Shown here: in pieces, positions 41,990 to 52,784 of the stretch
Layout: the number at the start of each line of letters is the position of its first letter
How positions within the stretch are numbered: the stretch's first letter is position 1
NCBI GenBank assembly: GCA_012744435.1
Contig: JAAYCA010000011.1
Coordinates: 1 to 59,195 of the forward strand
Reading direction: 5' to 3'
Origin: Bacteroidales bacterium
GTDB lineage: Bacteria > Bacteroidota > Bacteroidia > Bacteroidales > UBA932
Length of the DNA stretch: 59,195 bases
The notes under the pieces: generated by a model
What the model saw: the letters and a program-made list of their open reading frames with translations, nothing else
Database searches by the model: none
Told to the model about the DNA's origin: nothing
Position numbers and translations under genes: made by a program

Positions 41990-43489
41990 ATGGAAGGCAA
42001 CCGCATCTATATTTTCGACACCACCCTGCGCGACGGCGAACAGGTCCCCGGGTGCCAGCTCAACACCGTGGAGAAGATCCAGGTGGCGAAGGCGCTCGAG
42101 GAGCTGGGCGTGGACGTGATCGAGGCGGGTTTCCCGGTCTCGAGTCCCGGCGACTTCAATTCCGTCGTCGAGATCTCCAAGGCCGTGACCTGGCCGACGA
42201 TCTGCGCGCTGAGCCGGGCGGTGCAGAAGGACATCGACGTGGCCGTAGATGCGCTCAAGTACGCCAAGCACAAGCGCATCCATACGGGTATCGGCACCTC
42301 CGACTCGCACATCCGCTACAAGTTCAACTCCACCCGCGAAGAGATCCTGGAGCGGGCCGTGCGTGCGGTCAAGTACGCCCGGCAGTTCGTGGACGACGTG
42401 GAATTCTATGCCGAAGATGCCGGACGCACGGACAACGCCTTCCTCGCACAGGTGGTCGAGGCCGTGATCAAGGCCGGCGCGACGGTGGTCAACATCCCCG
42501 ACACCACGGGCTATTGCCTGCCGGCGGAATACGGCGCCAAGATCCAGTACCTGGTGGAGCATGTGGACGGCATCGACAAGGCCGTCATCTCCACCCACTG
42601 CCACAACGACCTGGGCATGGCCACGGCCAACACGATGGCCGGCCTGCTCGCCGGGGCGCGCCAGTGCGAAGTCACGGTCAACGGCGTAGGGGAGCGCGCG
42701 GGCAACACCGCGCTCGAGGAGATCGCGATGATCCTGAAGAGCCACTCCGACATCCCGCTCACGTCCAATATCAACACGACGCGCATCTATCCGGTCAGCC
42801 GGATGGTGTCGAGCCTGATGAACATGCCCGTGCAGGCCAACAAGGCCATCGTGGGCCGCAACGCCTTTGCGCACTCGTCGGGCATCCACCAGGACGGCGT
42901 GCTGAAGGAGGTGAGCACCTACGAGATCATCGACCCCAAGGACATCGGCCTGGACGACAACAACATCGTGCTGACGGCCCGCAGCGGCCACGCCGCCCTG
43001 CGTTTCCGCCTGGAGACCCTGGGCATCAAGCTCACGGACGAGAAGCTGGACGCGTTCTACCAGGAATTCCTCAAGCTGGCGGACAAGAAGAAGCAGGTCA
43101 ACGACGACGACCTGCTGGTGCTCGCCGGCGCCGAGCGCGCCGCCGTGGCCCACGTCAAGCTGGACTACCTCCAGGTCACGAGCGGCAAGGGACTCAAGCC
43201 CGTTGCCAGCATCGGCCTGGACATCGCCGGGGAGAAGTTCGAGGGCGCAGCCCAGGGCAACGGCCCGGTGGATGCGGCCATCAACGCCCTGAAGTCCATC
43301 GTCAAGCGCCAGATGGTGATCAAGGAGTTCACGATCCAGAACATCACCAAGGGCTCCGACGACGTGGCGAAGGTGCACATGCAGGTGGAGCACGAAGGAC
43401 ACGTCTATTACGGATTCGGCGCCAACACCGACATCGTGACCGGCTCCGTGGAGGCCTATATCGACTGTATCAACAAATTCCAGCACTGA
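41990..43489 (+). CDS. leuA: 2-Isopropylmalate synthase
   Basis: A 499-residue enzyme that condenses 2-oxoisovalerate and acetyl-CoA, the first step to leucine. [16 protein letters not shown] carries the metal and catalytic residues, [14 protein letters not shown] the metal-binding His pair, and GNTALEE the Glu; the C-terminal regulatory domain (about 380-499) should give leucine inhibition. Its stop overlaps the leuC start by one base (TGATG). Confidence 0.96.
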   Translation: MEGNRIYIFDTTLRDGEQVPGCQLNTVEKIQVAKALEELGVDVIEAGFPVSSPGDFNSVVEISKAVTWPTICALSRAVQKDIDVAVDALKYAKHKRIHTGIGTSDSHIRYKFNSTREEILERAVRAVKYARQFVDDVEFYAEDAGRTDNAFLAQVVEAVIKAGATVVNIPDTTGYCLPAEYGAKIQYLVEHVDGIDKAVISTHCHNDLGMATANTMAGLLAGARQCEVTVNGVGERAGNTALEEIAMILKSHSDIPLTSNINTTRIYPVSRMVSSLMNMPVQANKAIVGRNAFAHSSGIHQDGVLKEVSTYEIIDPKDIGLDDNNIVLTARSGHAALRFRLETLGIKLTDEKLDAFYQEFLKLADKKKQVNDDDLLVLAGAERAAVAHVKLDYLQVTSGKGLKPVASIGLDIAGEKFEGAAQGNGPVDAAINALKSIVKRQMVIKEFTIQNITKGSDDVAKVHMQVEHEGHVYYGFGANTDIVTGSVEAYIDCINKFQH

Positions 43490-44856
43490 TGAATACGCTT
43501 TTCGACAAGATCTGGGACGCCCATGTGGTCTCGCTCGTCGAGGACGGTCCGACGCAGCTGTACATCGACCGGCTCTATTGCCACGAGGTCACGAGTCCGC
43601 AGGCCTTCGACGGCCTCCGGGCCCGGGGCATCCGGTGCCTGCGTCCGGAGCGGATCTTCTGCATGCCGGACCACAATACGCCGACCCACGACCAGGACAA
43701 GCCCATCGAGGATCCCGTGTCCAAGGCGCAGGTGGATGCGCTTGCGCGCAACGCCGCCGAGTTCGGCCTGACGCACTACGGGATGATGAGCCCGGACAAC
43801 GGGATCATCCACGTGGTGGGCCCGGAAAAGGGACTTTCGCTGCCCGGGATGACCATCGTCTGCGGCGACTCGCACACCTCCACCCACGGCGCGATGGGCG
43901 CCGTCGCCTTCGGCATCGGCACGTCCGAGGTGGAGATGGTGCTGGCCTCGCAGTGCATCCTGCAGCAGAAACCCAAGTCGATGAGCATCCGCATCGAAGG
44001 AGCGCTCGGGAAGGGCGTGACCGCCAAGGACGTCGCCCTGTACCTGATGAGCAAGCTCACCACGAGCGGCGCCACGGGCTATTTCGTGGAATATCGCGGC
44101 AGCGCCGTGCGTTCGCTCTCGATGGAGGGCCGCCTGACGCTGTGCAACCTGTCCATCGAGATGGGTGCGCGCGGCGGCTTCGTCGCCCCGGACGAGACCA
44201 CGTTCGCCTACCTGAAGGGACGTGAGTATGCCCCGAAGGGGGAGGCGTGGGACAAGGCCGTGGCCCATTGGCGGACCCTGCGCAGCGGCGAGGATGCCGT
44301 CTTCGACCGCGAACTGGTCTTCGACGCGGCGGACATCGCCCCGATGATCACCTATGGGACCAACCCGGGAATGGGAATGCCCATTGATGGAAGCATTCCT
44401 TTAGATGCCACGCCCAAAGCCTTGAAATACATGGGATTCGATGCGGGTCAAAGCTTGCTCGGACACCCGGTGGACTATGTGTTCCTGGGAGCCTGCACCA
44501 ATGGCCGCATCGAGGATTTCCGCGCTTTCGCCTCGCTGGTGAAAGGCCGGCGGAAGGCGCCCGGCGTGACCGCCTGGCTGGTGCCCGGCTCCTGGGCCGT
44601 GAAGCGCCAGATCGAGGAGGAGGGGCTGGACCGCGTGCTCGCGGACGCCGGTTTCGAGGTCCGTCAGCCCGGCTGTTCGGCCTGCCTGGCGATGAATGAC
44701 GACAAGATCCCGGCCGGGAAGTATGCCGTCAGCACCAGCAACCGCAATTTCGAGGGCCGCCAGGGCCCCGGCTCCCGCACCTTGCTCGCCAGCCCGCTTA
44801 CGGCGGCGGCAGCGGCCGTGAGCGGAGTGGTAACCGATCCGAGAACCTTATTATGA
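43489..44856 (+). CDS. leuC: 3-Isopropylmalate dehydratase, large subunit
   Basis: A 455-residue aconitase-family subunit holding the 4Fe-4S cluster. [22 protein letters not shown] and GACTNGR with [11 protein letters not shown] supply the cluster cysteines and active-site residues. The start at 43489 matches the family and overlaps leuA by one base; a much longer upstream frame is a shadow of leuA. Codons around 44350-44460 are noticeably less GC-rich than the rest. It overlaps leuD by ATGA. Confidence 0.96.
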   Translation: MNTLFDKIWDAHVVSLVEDGPTQLYIDRLYCHEVTSPQAFDGLRARGIRCLRPERIFCMPDHNTPTHDQDKPIEDPVSKAQVDALARNAAEFGLTHYGMMSPDNGIIHVVGPEKGLSLPGMTIVCGDSHTSTHGAMGAVAFGIGTSEVEMVLASQCILQQKPKSMSIRIEGALGKGVTAKDVALYLMSKLTTSGATGYFVEYRGSAVRSLSMEGRLTLCNLSIEMGARGGFVAPDETTFAYLKGREYAPKGEAWDKAVAHWRTLRSGEDAVFDRELVFDAADIAPMITYGTNPGMGMPIDGSIPLDATPKALKYMGFDAGQSLLGHPVDYVFLGACTNGRIEDFRAFASLVKGRRKAPGVTAWLVPGSWAVKRQIEEEGLDRVLADAGFEVRQPGCSACLAMNDDKIPAGKYAVSTSNRNFEGRQGPGSRTLLASPLTAAAAAVSGVVTDPRTLL

Positions 44857-45455
44857 AACAGAAATTCGATATCATAGAGAGCACCTGCGTGCCCCTTCCG
44901 CTGGAGAACGTGGACACGGACCAGATCATCCCGGCACGTTTCCTGAAGGCGACCACGCGCGACGAGAAGTTCTTCGGAGACAATCTCTTCCGCGACTGGC
45001 GCTATGCCGCCGACGGCTCGCCCAAGGCGGACTTCGTGATGAACGACCCGCGCTACGGCGGCTGCATCCTCGTGGCCGGCAAGAATTTCGGTTCCGGGTC
45101 GAGCCGCGAACACGCGGCCTGGGCGATCGCGGGCGCGGGCTTCCGCGTGGTGATCTCCAGTTTCTTCGCCGATATCCACAAGAACAACGAGCTCAACAAT
45201 TTTGTCCTGCCCGTGGTGGTCAGCGAGGATTTCCTCTCCGAACTTTTCGCAAGCATCGCCGCGGACCCTTCGATGAAGGTGCGCGTGGACGTGCCCGCGC
45301 AGACGGTGACCAACCTCGCCACCGGGCGGAGCGAGCGTTTCGAGCTGAACGGATATAAGAAGTATTGTTTGACCAATGCTTTAGATGATATAGACTATCT
45401 TCTTGAGCAAAAGGATAAAATAGAATCATTTGAGCGTGCAAGACAATCGGATTGA
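44853..45455 (+). CDS. leuD: 3-Isopropylmalate dehydratase, small subunit
   Basis: A 200-residue swivel domain that pairs with LeuC. The [15 protein letters not shown] and [17 protein letters not shown] motifs bind substrate. The last 30 or so codons are AT-rich, unlike the rest of the gene, and lie directly before the start of the next gene, which overlaps leuD by 26 bases. Confidence 0.96.
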   Translation: MKQKFDIIESTCVPLPLENVDTDQIIPARFLKATTRDEKFFGDNLFRDWRYAADGSPKADFVMNDPRYGGCILVAGKNFGSGSSREHAAWAIAGAGFRVVISSFFADIHKNNELNNFVLPVVVSEDFLSELFASIAADPSMKVRVDVPAQTVTNLATGRSERFELNGYKKYCLTNALDDIDYLLEQKDKIESFERARQSD

Positions 45456-46983
45456 AATACTGGACACCACGCTTCGCGACGGCGAGCAGACCGCCGGTGT
45501 CTCGTTCAACCCGGACGAGAAACTGGCCATCGCGCAGCTCCTGCTCGAGGAGCTGAAGGTCGATCGCGTGGAAGTGGCGTCCGCCCGCGTGTCGAAAGGG
45601 GAGAGCGCTGCCTTCCGGCGCATCTGCGCCTGGGCGGAGGGAGCGGGCTGCCTGGACCGGGTGGAAGCCCTGGGATTCGTCGATGACGGCGTCTCCGTGG
45701 ACTGGATCGCCGATGCGGGCGGCAAAGTGGTCAATATCCTGGCCAAGGGATCCCTGCGCCACCTGGAGAAACAGCTGGGCAAGACGCCGGAGCAGCACGC
45801 CGAGGATCTGATCCGCGTGATCGCCCATGCCGGCGTGCGCGGGGTCACGGTCAATCTCTATCTCGAGGACTGGTCCAACGGGATGGCCGATTCGCGGGAC
45901 TACGTCTTCGGACTGCTGGAGCGCCTGCGTTTCCAGCCCATCCAGCGCGTGATGCTGCCCGACACGCTCGGGGTGCTCGATCCCTGGGAGGTGGACAGCT
46001 ACGTGCGCGCCATGCTGGAGCGATTCCCGATGATGCGCTTTGACTTCCACGCCCACAACGATTACGACCTGGCCGTGGCGGACACGCTGGCGGCGGTCCG
46101 CGCCGGGGTCCGCGGCGTCCATACCACCGTCAACGGCTTGGGCGAGCGCTGCGGCAACGCCCCCGTGGCCAGCGTCGTGGCGGCGCTCCGCGACCAGCTT
46201 GGCTGCGAGATCGGGGTGGACGAGACGCGTCTGACGCACGTGTGCAAATACGTGGAGAACATCTCCGGCATCCGCATCCCGGACAACCAGCCGGTGGTGG
46301 GGGAGAACGTCTTCACGCAGAGCAGCGGCGTGCATGCCGACGGGGACAACAAGGCCGACCTGTATGCCAACCGCCTGCTGCCGCAGCGCTTCGGCCGGGA
46401 GCGCAGCTACGCCCTGGGCAAGATGAGCGGCAAGGCCAACATCATCAAGAATCTGGACAAACTGGGCATCCGCCTCACCCCCGAACAGGTCAAGCTCGTG
46501 ACGCAGCGCGTCGTGGAGCTGGGCGACAAGAAGGAGGCGCTGGCTCCGGAGGACCTCCCGTTCATCGTGGCGGACGTCCTCAAGACGGCCCACGGCGCCA
46601 CCCAGGACAATATCCACATTGTCAATTATTCCCTGCAGCTGGCCCGCGGCATGCGCCCCGTCGCCATCGTCAAGGTCAGCATCCACGGCGAGGAATACGA
46701 GGCCGCAGCACCCGGAGACGGCCAGTACGACGCCTTCATGAAGGCGCTCTGGATCATCTACGACAAGCTGGGCAAGAAGCATCCCGTCCTCACGGACTAC
46801 CAGGTCACCATCCCTCCCGGCGGCAAGACCGACGCCCTCGTGGCGACGACCATCTCCTGGAAGGACGGAGGCAATGAGTTCAAGACCCGCGGCATCGATT
46901 CCGACCAGACGGAAGCCGCCATCAAGGCCACGGTCAAGATGCTCAACATTATCGAAAACATGGATCTAAATCAATTGAAATGA
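45430..46983 (+). CDS. Second isopropylmalate-synthase-family protein, possible citramalate synthase
   Basis: A 517-residue member of the LeuA/CimA/homocitrate synthase family. [15 protein letters not shown] and [14 protein letters not shown] are the catalytic motifs, and a C-terminal regulatory domain (about 400-517) is present. It differs clearly from LeuA in the same array. Because threonine deaminase is not in the array and LeuC, LeuD and LeuB can also process citramalate, (R)-citramalate synthase feeding isoleucine synthesis is the best guess; homocitrate or a second isopropylmalate synthase are alternatives. The start is TTG at 45430 or GTG at 45436, both non-ATG. Confidence 0.75.
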   Translation: MSVQDNRIEILDTTLRDGEQTAGVSFNPDEKLAIAQLLLEELKVDRVEVASARVSKGESAAFRRICAWAEGAGCLDRVEALGFVDDGVSVDWIADAGGKVVNILAKGSLRHLEKQLGKTPEQHAEDLIRVIAHAGVRGVTVNLYLEDWSNGMADSRDYVFGLLERLRFQPIQRVMLPDTLGVLDPWEVDSYVRAMLERFPMMRFDFHAHNDYDLAVADTLAAVRAGVRGVHTTVNGLGERCGNAPVASVVAALRDQLGCEIGVDETRLTHVCKYVENISGIRIPDNQPVVGENVFTQSSGVHADGDNKADLYANRLLPQRFGRERSYALGKMSGKANIIKNLDKLGIRLTPEQVKLVTQRVVELGDKKEALAPEDLPFIVADVLKTAHGATQDNIHIVNYSLQLARGMRPVAIVKVSIHGEEYEAAAPGDGQYDAFMKALWIIYDKLGKKHPVLTDYQVTIPPGGKTDALVATTISWKDGGNEFKTRGIDSDQTEAAIKATVKMLNIIENMDLNQLK

Positions 46984-48038
46984 AACTGAATATCGCCCTT
47001 CTTCCCGGGGACGGCATCGGCCCCGAGGTCATCTGTCAGGCAGTCAAATGCGTGGATGCCGTGTGCCGCAAGTTCGGCCACGAGTCTTCCTATCATTTTG
47101 CGTATGTGGGCGCCGGCGCCATCGACCGCTTCGGCGACGCTTTCCCGGAGGTTACCTACCAGACCTGCCTGGAGGCCGACGCCGTGCTGTTCGGTGCGGT
47201 GGGGGACCCCAAGTACGACAATGACCCGACGGCCAAGGTACGGCCGGAGCAGGGACTGCTGGCCATGCGCAAGCAGCTGGGCCTGTACGCCAACCTGCGG
47301 CCCGTGGAGACCTTCAAGTCCCTGGTGCACCAGTCGCCCCTCAGGGAGGAGCTGGTGGACGGGGCGGACTTCCTCGTGATCCGCGAGCTCACCGGCGGCA
47401 TGTACTTCGGCGAGAAGGGACGGCTGGACGGCGGCGACACCGCCTATGATACCAATATCTACCACCGCTATGAGATCGAGCGGATCCTCAGGCAGGCCTT
47501 CGAGTTCGCCATGCGGCGGCGCCGTCACCTCACCGTGGTGGACAAGGCGAACGTGCTGGAGTCTTCCCGGCTCTGGCGCCAGGTCGCCCAGGAGATGGCC
47601 CCGCAGTACCCGGAAGTCGACACGGACTATATGTTCGTGGACAACGCCGCGATGAAGCTCATTACGGGTCCGAAATTCTTCGACGTGATCGTCACGGAAA
47701 ACACCTTCGGCGACATCCTCACGGACGAGGCCAGCGTGGTGTCCGGCTCGATGGGACTGCTCGCCTCGGCCTCCATCGGAGAGCACACCGGGGTGTACGA
47801 ACCGATCCACGGATCCTGGCCCCAGGCGGCCGGACAGAACATCGCAAACCCCCTCGCGGCCATTCTTTCGGCCGCGATGATGTTCGAATATGCCTTCGGC
47901 ATGATGGAAGAGGGTAAAGCAATTCGTAAAGCAGTGTCTGATAGTATAGAAAACAATATTGTCACATCCGACTTGGCCACTTCTTCGAAGTCATTTTCGA
48001 CCTCGGAAGTGGGTGATTGGGTGGCTGCACACATCTAA
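46980..48038 (+). CDS. leuB: 3-Isopropylmalate dehydrogenase
   Basis: A 352-residue NAD-dependent dehydrogenase for the third leucine step. [11 protein letters not shown] at the N terminus, GAVGDPKYD and [14 protein letters not shown] (metal Asp) are the family motifs, and [18 protein letters not shown] is the cofactor end loop. It overlaps the previous gene by ATGA. The last 40 codons are AT-rich compared with the rest of the gene. Confidence 0.96.
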   Translation: MKLNIALLPGDGIGPEVICQAVKCVDAVCRKFGHESSYHFAYVGAGAIDRFGDAFPEVTYQTCLEADAVLFGAVGDPKYDNDPTAKVRPEQGLLAMRKQLGLYANLRPVETFKSLVHQSPLREELVDGADFLVIRELTGGMYFGEKGRLDGGDTAYDTNIYHRYEIERILRQAFEFAMRRRRHLTVVDKANVLESSRLWRQVAQEMAPQYPEVDTDYMFVDNAAMKLITGPKFFDVIVTENTFGDILTDEASVVSGSMGLLASASIGEHTGVYEPIHGSWPQAAGQNIANPLAAILSAAMMFEYAFGMMEEGKAIRKAVSDSIENNIVTSDLATSSKSFSTSEVGDWVAAHI

Positions 48039-48062
48039 AATTACGAATTATAAGATAAAGTT

Positions 48063-49103
48063 ATGGCACAGATTGATTGGGATTCTTTGGGCTTTGACGC
48101 CTATCGCACCCGGACCGTGGTCCTGGCGCATTACCGGGATGGAGCCTGGTCGGACATCCGCACGACCGAGACCTTTTCGTTTACCATCGACCCTTTCACG
48201 CAGGGCCTCCATTATGCAATCTCCTGCTTCGAAGGGCTGAAGGCTTTCCGCCAGAAAGACGGCGGCATCATCATCTTCCGTCCGGAGAAGAACGCCGCCC
48301 GCATGGCCCGTTCGGCCCGTTTCCTGGGACTGCCCGAGCCGTCTGAGGAAATGTTCATCCGGATGTGCGAACTGTGTGTGAAGAACAACATGGAGTTCCT
48401 GCCGCCCTACGGCCACCAGGCTTCGCTGTATCTCCGCCCGCTGCTTTTCGCCCCGCATCCGCAGATGCAGCTGGTGCCGTATCCGGAGGTGATCCTGGCC
48501 GTGATGTGCGCTCCGGCGGGCTCCTACTACGGTGCCCACCTGCGTTCGGCGGCCGCCGTGATTCCGGGCGACTTCGACCGCGCCGCGCCCAAGGGCACGG
48601 GCAGCTACAAGCTGAGCGCCAACTATGCCGGCACCTTCGTGCCCTACCAGATCGCGCATGCCCAGGGGTATGCGGAGCTGCTGTACCTGAATTCCGCGAC
48701 CCGCGAGTACGTGGATGAATTCGGTTCGTCCAACTTCTTCGGCATCAAGGGGGATACCTATGTCACGCCGCTTTCCGACAGCGTGCTCCCTTCGATCACC
48801 AACCTCACGCTGCAGGAGTGCGCGGCGGATTTCGGCATGAAGGTCGAGAAGCGCCCCGTCCCCCTGGAAGAGCTTTCCGAGTTCGAGGAAGCGGGCGGCT
48901 GCGGCACGGCCGTGGTGATCACCCCGATGTCCCACATCGACATGAAGCCCGTACTCGCCGCCCCGGAGGTGTCCCGTTCCTTCCGCTATGAGGAAGACGG
49001 CGCCGTGGGGCCCGTGTGCACCAAACTCTACAAGCGTATTACCGGTATCCAGTTCGGCGAGATCGAAGACACGCACGGCTGGTGCCACAAGATCCAGGCA
49101 TGA
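48063..49103 (+). CDS. ilvE: Branched-chain amino-acid aminotransferase
   Basis: A 346-residue fold-type IV PLP aminotransferase that aminates the three branched 2-oxo acids with glutamate. The PLP Lys is in KGTGSYKLSANYAG, and YLNSATREYVDEFGSSNFF and SVLPSITNLTL are family motifs. It is 24 bases after leuB and overlaps the next aminotransferase gene by ATGA. Confidence 0.95.
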   Translation: MAQIDWDSLGFDAYRTRTVVLAHYRDGAWSDIRTTETFSFTIDPFTQGLHYAISCFEGLKAFRQKDGGIIIFRPEKNAARMARSARFLGLPEPSEEMFIRMCELCVKNNMEFLPPYGHQASLYLRPLLFAPHPQMQLVPYPEVILAVMCAPAGSYYGAHLRSAAAVIPGDFDRAAPKGTGSYKLSANYAGTFVPYQIAHAQGYAELLYLNSATREYVDEFGSSNFFGIKGDTYVTPLSDSVLPSITNLTLQECAADFGMKVEKRPVPLEELSEFEEAGGCGTAVVITPMSHIDMKPVLAAPEVSRSFRYEEDGAVGPVCTKLYKRITGIQFGEIEDTHGWCHKIQA

Positions 49104-50416
49104 GAATATTCAGCGAAGCGCTGCTCGCCGAGGCGTGCCGCGAGAACAACATAGCCGACCTGTCCACGGCCACCATCGGGGAAATCCTGCTGGCGGCCCA
49201 GTACCTGGAGCGCAAGACGGGGATCCCCTTCATCCGGATGGATCAGGGATCGCCCGGCCTGCCGGTCAACCGTTTCGGCGTCGAGGCCGAGAAACGGGCG
49301 CTGGACAGCGGCGTTGGCTCGCAGTATCCGCCCGCTGCGGGCGTGCCTGAGCTGAAAGAAGCCGCTTCCGCCTTCATAAAGGCCTTTATAAACGTGGATT
49401 TAAGCCCGCGCGGGTGCGTGCCGACCACGGGGTCCGTCGCGGCCTCTTTCGGCGCTTTTATCGCCTGTACGCAGCGCATTCCCGGCAAGGACAAGGTCCT
49501 GTTCATCGATCCGGGCTTTCCGATCCAGAAATCGCAGCTGCGCGTGCTGGGCATCGCCTGGCGAGAGTTCGACATCTATGCCTGGCGCGGCGCCGGCCGG
49601 CTCCGCCGGAAACTGGAAGAGGAGCTGGCCGCGGGCGATATCGCGGCGATCGTGTACTCCAACCCCAACAATCCCGCCTGGATCTGCCTGGAGGAAGAGG
49701 AATTGAAGGTCATCGGCGAACTGGCCACGGAGCACGACGCCGTGGTGATGGAGGACCTGGCGTATTTCTGCATGGATTACCGCCAGGACCTCGGCCATCC
49801 GTACCAGGCCCCGTTCCTGCCCACGGTGGCCCGCTACACGGACAATTACATCCTGATGCTGTCGGCCTCCAAGATCTTCAGCTACGCCGGCCAGCGCATC
49901 GCCCTGTGCTGCATCGGCGACGCCCTCTACGACAGGCGCTATCCCGCCCTGGCGGAGCGCTATCAGGATGCGGGGGTGTTCGGCGTCACGCTGACCGCTT
50001 CCATCCTGTACATGATCACGAGCGGCTGTACGGCGAGCACGCAGTACGCCTATGCCGGGATGCTGCGCCTCTCCTGCGAGGGCACGATCGATTTTGTCGA
50101 AGATACCCGTGAGTATGAGCGGCGCGCCGCCCGGATGAAGGAGATCTTCCTCCGTCACGGCTTCACGGTGGTCTATGACCGCGACGTGACCCGCGAGGTG
50201 GGGGACGGTTTTTTCTTCACCCTGGGCTACGAAGGCCTGAGCGGCGACGAGCTGGTGGTCGAGCTGATGGGTTACGGCGTGAGCAGCATTTCGCTGTCCA
50301 CGACGGGCAGTACCCGCCAGGGAGTGCGCGGCTGTACCAGCCGGATGCGCGACGAGCTGTATCCCGTGCTGGAGGAACGGATGGCGGAGTTTGAGCGGGA
50401 TCACCCGAAGAAGTAG
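49100..50416 (+). CDS. Class I/II PLP aminotransferase
   Basis: A 438-residue fold-type I aminotransferase. SNPNNPAWICL and MEDLAYFCMDYR bind PLP, and the Lys in SASKIFSYAGQRIA forms the Schiff base. It is not a HisC or IlvE. Its place between ilvE and metX suggests a role in aspartate, methionine or lysine-branch transamination (for example LL-diaminopimelate or aspartate aminotransfer), but the substrate cannot be read from sequence. The start at 49100 overlaps the ilvE stop by 4 bases. Confidence 0.87.
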   Translation: MRIFSEALLAEACRENNIADLSTATIGEILLAAQYLERKTGIPFIRMDQGSPGLPVNRFGVEAEKRALDSGVGSQYPPAAGVPELKEAASAFIKAFINVDLSPRGCVPTTGSVAASFGAFIACTQRIPGKDKVLFIDPGFPIQKSQLRVLGIAWREFDIYAWRGAGRLRRKLEEELAAGDIAAIVYSNPNNPAWICLEEEELKVIGELATEHDAVVMEDLAYFCMDYRQDLGHPYQAPFLPTVARYTDNYILMLSASKIFSYAGQRIALCCIGDALYDRRYPALAERYQDAGVFGVTLTASILYMITSGCTASTQYAYAGMLRLSCEGTIDFVEDTREYERRAARMKEIFLRHGFTVVYDRDVTREVGDGFFFTLGYEGLSGDELVVELMGYGVSSISLSTTGSTRQGVRGCTSRMRDELYPVLEERMAEFERDHPKK

Positions 50417-50421
50417 TTTAT

Positions 50422-51453
50422 ATGAAATACAATAAGCTTGTCATAGACAGACCGTTCCAGTTTGAGGCAGGTGGCCGGATCGACCACTTGGACTTGGTCT
50501 ATTATACCTCGGAGCGGGCCTACCGTCCCGGGGACACGGTCGTCTGGGTCTGCCATGCCCTGACGGGCAATGCCAATCCGGAGGACTGGTGGCCGCAGCT
50601 GGTGGGGAAGGGCAAGTTCTTCGATCCCGACAAGTATTTCATCGTCTGCGTGTCGATGCTCTGTTCGCCGTACGGCGAGACGGGGCCCGCCTCCGTCGAT
50701 CCCAAGACCGGGCGGCCGTATTTCTTCGATTTCCCGCGCACGACGGTGCGCGACATCGTCAATGCCGAGATCCTGGTGCGCAAGCACCTGGGCATCGAGC
50801 GGATCGACCTGATGCTGGGCCCCTCCATCGGGGGCTTCCAGGCCCTGGAGTGGGTGATCATGGAGCCGGATGTGGTGAAGGACGTGGTGTTCCTGGCCAC
50901 GTCCACGCGCGTGAGCCCGTTCATGACCGCCTTCAACGAGTCGCAGCGGCTGGCGCTGGAAGCCGATCCCAGCTTCCGCGAAGCGAAAGACCTGTCCGGC
51001 GGCAGCGCCGGGCTCCGTTGCGCCCGCTCCATCGCCCTGATTTCCTACCGCACCTATGCGGGCTACAACATTACGCAGCCGGAGCCGGAGGTGGACACCC
51101 TGTTCGCCGACCGGGCGGCTTCCTACCAGCGCTACCAGGGGGAGAAATTGCTTCGCCGCCATTTCGACGCCTACAGCTACTGGTATCTGACCTACGCCCT
51201 GGACAGCATGAACGTGGGCCGCGGCCGCGGCGGCGTGGAAGCCGCCCTGTCCCGCATCCAGGCCAACTGCATGATGATCAGCATCGACAGCGACGTGCTC
51301 TTCCCGCCCAGCCACGGCCGGGAGACCGTGGCCGCGCTCAAATACGCGGCCTACCGGGAGATCAGTTCGGCCTTCGGCCACGACGGTTTCCTGGTCGAGA
51401 ACGACCAGCTGACCGACATCCTGCAGCCGCTGCTCGAAAAGCACAGCAAGTAA
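50422..51453 (+). CDS. metX: Homoserine O-acetyltransferase
   Basis: A 343-residue alpha/beta-hydrolase-fold acyltransferase for the first step from homoserine to methionine. CHALTGNA is the oxyanion motif, the Ser nucleophile is in LGPSIGGFQALEW, and the Asp and His lie in SDVLFPP and FGHDGFL. Whether it uses acetyl- or succinyl-CoA cannot be decided by eye. It is 5 bases after the aminotransferase gene and 17 bases before lysC. Confidence 0.93.
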   Translation: MKYNKLVIDRPFQFEAGGRIDHLDLVYYTSERAYRPGDTVVWVCHALTGNANPEDWWPQLVGKGKFFDPDKYFIVCVSMLCSPYGETGPASVDPKTGRPYFFDFPRTTVRDIVNAEILVRKHLGIERIDLMLGPSIGGFQALEWVIMEPDVVKDVVFLATSTRVSPFMTAFNESQRLALEADPSFREAKDLSGGSAGLRCARSIALISYRTYAGYNITQPEPEVDTLFADRAASYQRYQGEKLLRRHFDAYSYWYLTYALDSMNVGRGRGGVEAALSRIQANCMMISIDSDVLFPPSHGRETVAALKYAAYREISSAFGHDGFLVENDQLTDILQPLLEKHSK

Positions 51454-51470
51454 CAGAAGAAAGCAAGTAT

Positions 51471-52784
51471 ATGAAAGTCATGAAATTCGGCGGGACCTCC
51501 GTGGGGTCCGCCCAAAGGATGAAGCACGTCGCGGACCTGGTCTCGCGCGGAGGCCGCAACCTGGTGGTCCTGAGCGCGATGTCGGGCACGACGAATTCGC
51601 TTGTGGAGATCTCCGACTACCTCTTCAACCGCAATGTGGAGGGGGCCCGGGAGACGATCGACCGCCTCGCCGCGAAGTACCGCGGCGTGATCGGGGAACT
51701 GTATGCCACGGCAGAGACGCGCGATCAGGCGCAGGCCTATGCCGACGGCGTGTTCAGCTATATCAAGACCTTTACCAAGAAGCTCTTCACGCAGGTGGAG
51801 TCCAAGATCATCATCGGCCAGGGCGAGCTCCTGTCCACCAACATGATGGCTTTCTATCTGAAGGAGAAGGGCGTGGCGGTGCAGCTGCTGCCCGCGCTCG
51901 AATTCATGAAGATCGACGCGCAGGGCGAGCCCGACACGGATTACATCCGCACCAAGCTCACCGCGCTGTTCGACAAATACCCCAAGGCACCGCTGTACCT
52001 CACGCAGGGTTTTATCTGCCGCAACACCCATGACGAGATCGACAACCTGCAGCGGGGCGGCTCCGACTACACCGCTTCGCTGGTCGGGGCGGCCCTCGGC
52101 GTCGAAGAGATCCAGATCTGGACCGACATCGACGGCATGCACAACAACGATCCGCGTATCGTGGACCACACCGCGGCCGTGCGCCATCTCCATTTCGAGG
52201 AGGCGGCCGAGCTGGGCTATTTCGGGGCCAAGATCCTGCATCCGACCTGCATCCAGCCGGCCAAGTTCGCCGGCATTCCGGTGCTGCTGCTCAACACGAT
52301 GGATCCGGAGGCGCCGGGTACGCTGATCGACAATGTCCCCGAGACCGGCACGATCAAGGCCATCGCGGCCAAAGACAACATCACCGCCATCCGCATCAAG
52401 TCTTCCCGGATGCTTCTCGCGCACGGTTTCCTGCGCAAGGTGTTCGAAATCTTCGAGAGCTGGCAGACGTCGATCGACATGATCTGCACTTCGGAGGTGG
52501 GCGTGTCGATGTCCATCGACAACACCCGCCACCTGGGGGAAATCGTCCATGACCTCAAGAAATACGGCACCGTGGGCGTGGACCTGGACATGTGCATCAT
52601 CTGCGTGGTGGGCGACATGGACTGGGAGAACGTGGGCTTCGAGTCCCGTGCCCTGGACGCCATGAAGGACATCCCCGTGCGGATGATTTCCTATGGCGGC
52701 AGCAACTACAATATTTCCTTCCTCGTGCGGGGGGAGGACAAGGCGCGCGCGCTGCGTTCCTTGAGCAAATGCCTTTTTGAGTAA
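51471..52784 (+). CDS. lysC: Monofunctional aspartokinase
   Basis: A 437-residue aspartokinase with the N-terminal KFGGTSVGSAQ, the QRGGSDYTAS motif and two C-terminal ACT domains (about 310-437). It is a second aspartokinase beside ThrA, and its place before lysA suggests lysine-specific feedback. The start at 51471 follows an AT-rich gap and fits the family; a longer upstream frame is a shadow of metX. Its stop overlaps the lysA start by one base (TAATG). Confidence 0.95.
   Translation: MKVMKFGGTSVGSAQRMKHVADLVSRGGRNLVVLSAMSGTTNSLVEISDYLFNRNVEGARETIDRLAAKYRGVIGELYATAETRDQAQAYADGVFSYIKTFTKKLFTQVESKIIIGQGELLSTNMMAFYLKEKGVAVQLLPALEFMKIDAQGEPDTDYIRTKLTALFDKYPKAPLYLTQGFICRNTHDEIDNLQRGGSDYTASLVGAALGVEEIQIWTDIDGMHNNDPRIVDHTAAVRHLHFEEAAELGYFGAKILHPTCIQPAKFAGIPVLLLNTMDPEAPGTLIDNVPETGTIKAIAAKDNITAIRIKSSRMLLAHGFLRKVFEIFESWQTSIDMICTSEVGVSMSIDNTRHLGEIVHDLKKYGTVGVDLDMCIICVVGDMDWENVGFESRALDAMKDIPVRMISYGGSNYNISFLVRGEDKARALRSLSKCLFE

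Noticed and set aside
42052..44856. A single 934-residue protein covering leuA and leuC
   Set aside because: The first half is an Arg/Gly-rich shadow of leuA in another frame; only the part from 43489 is LeuC.
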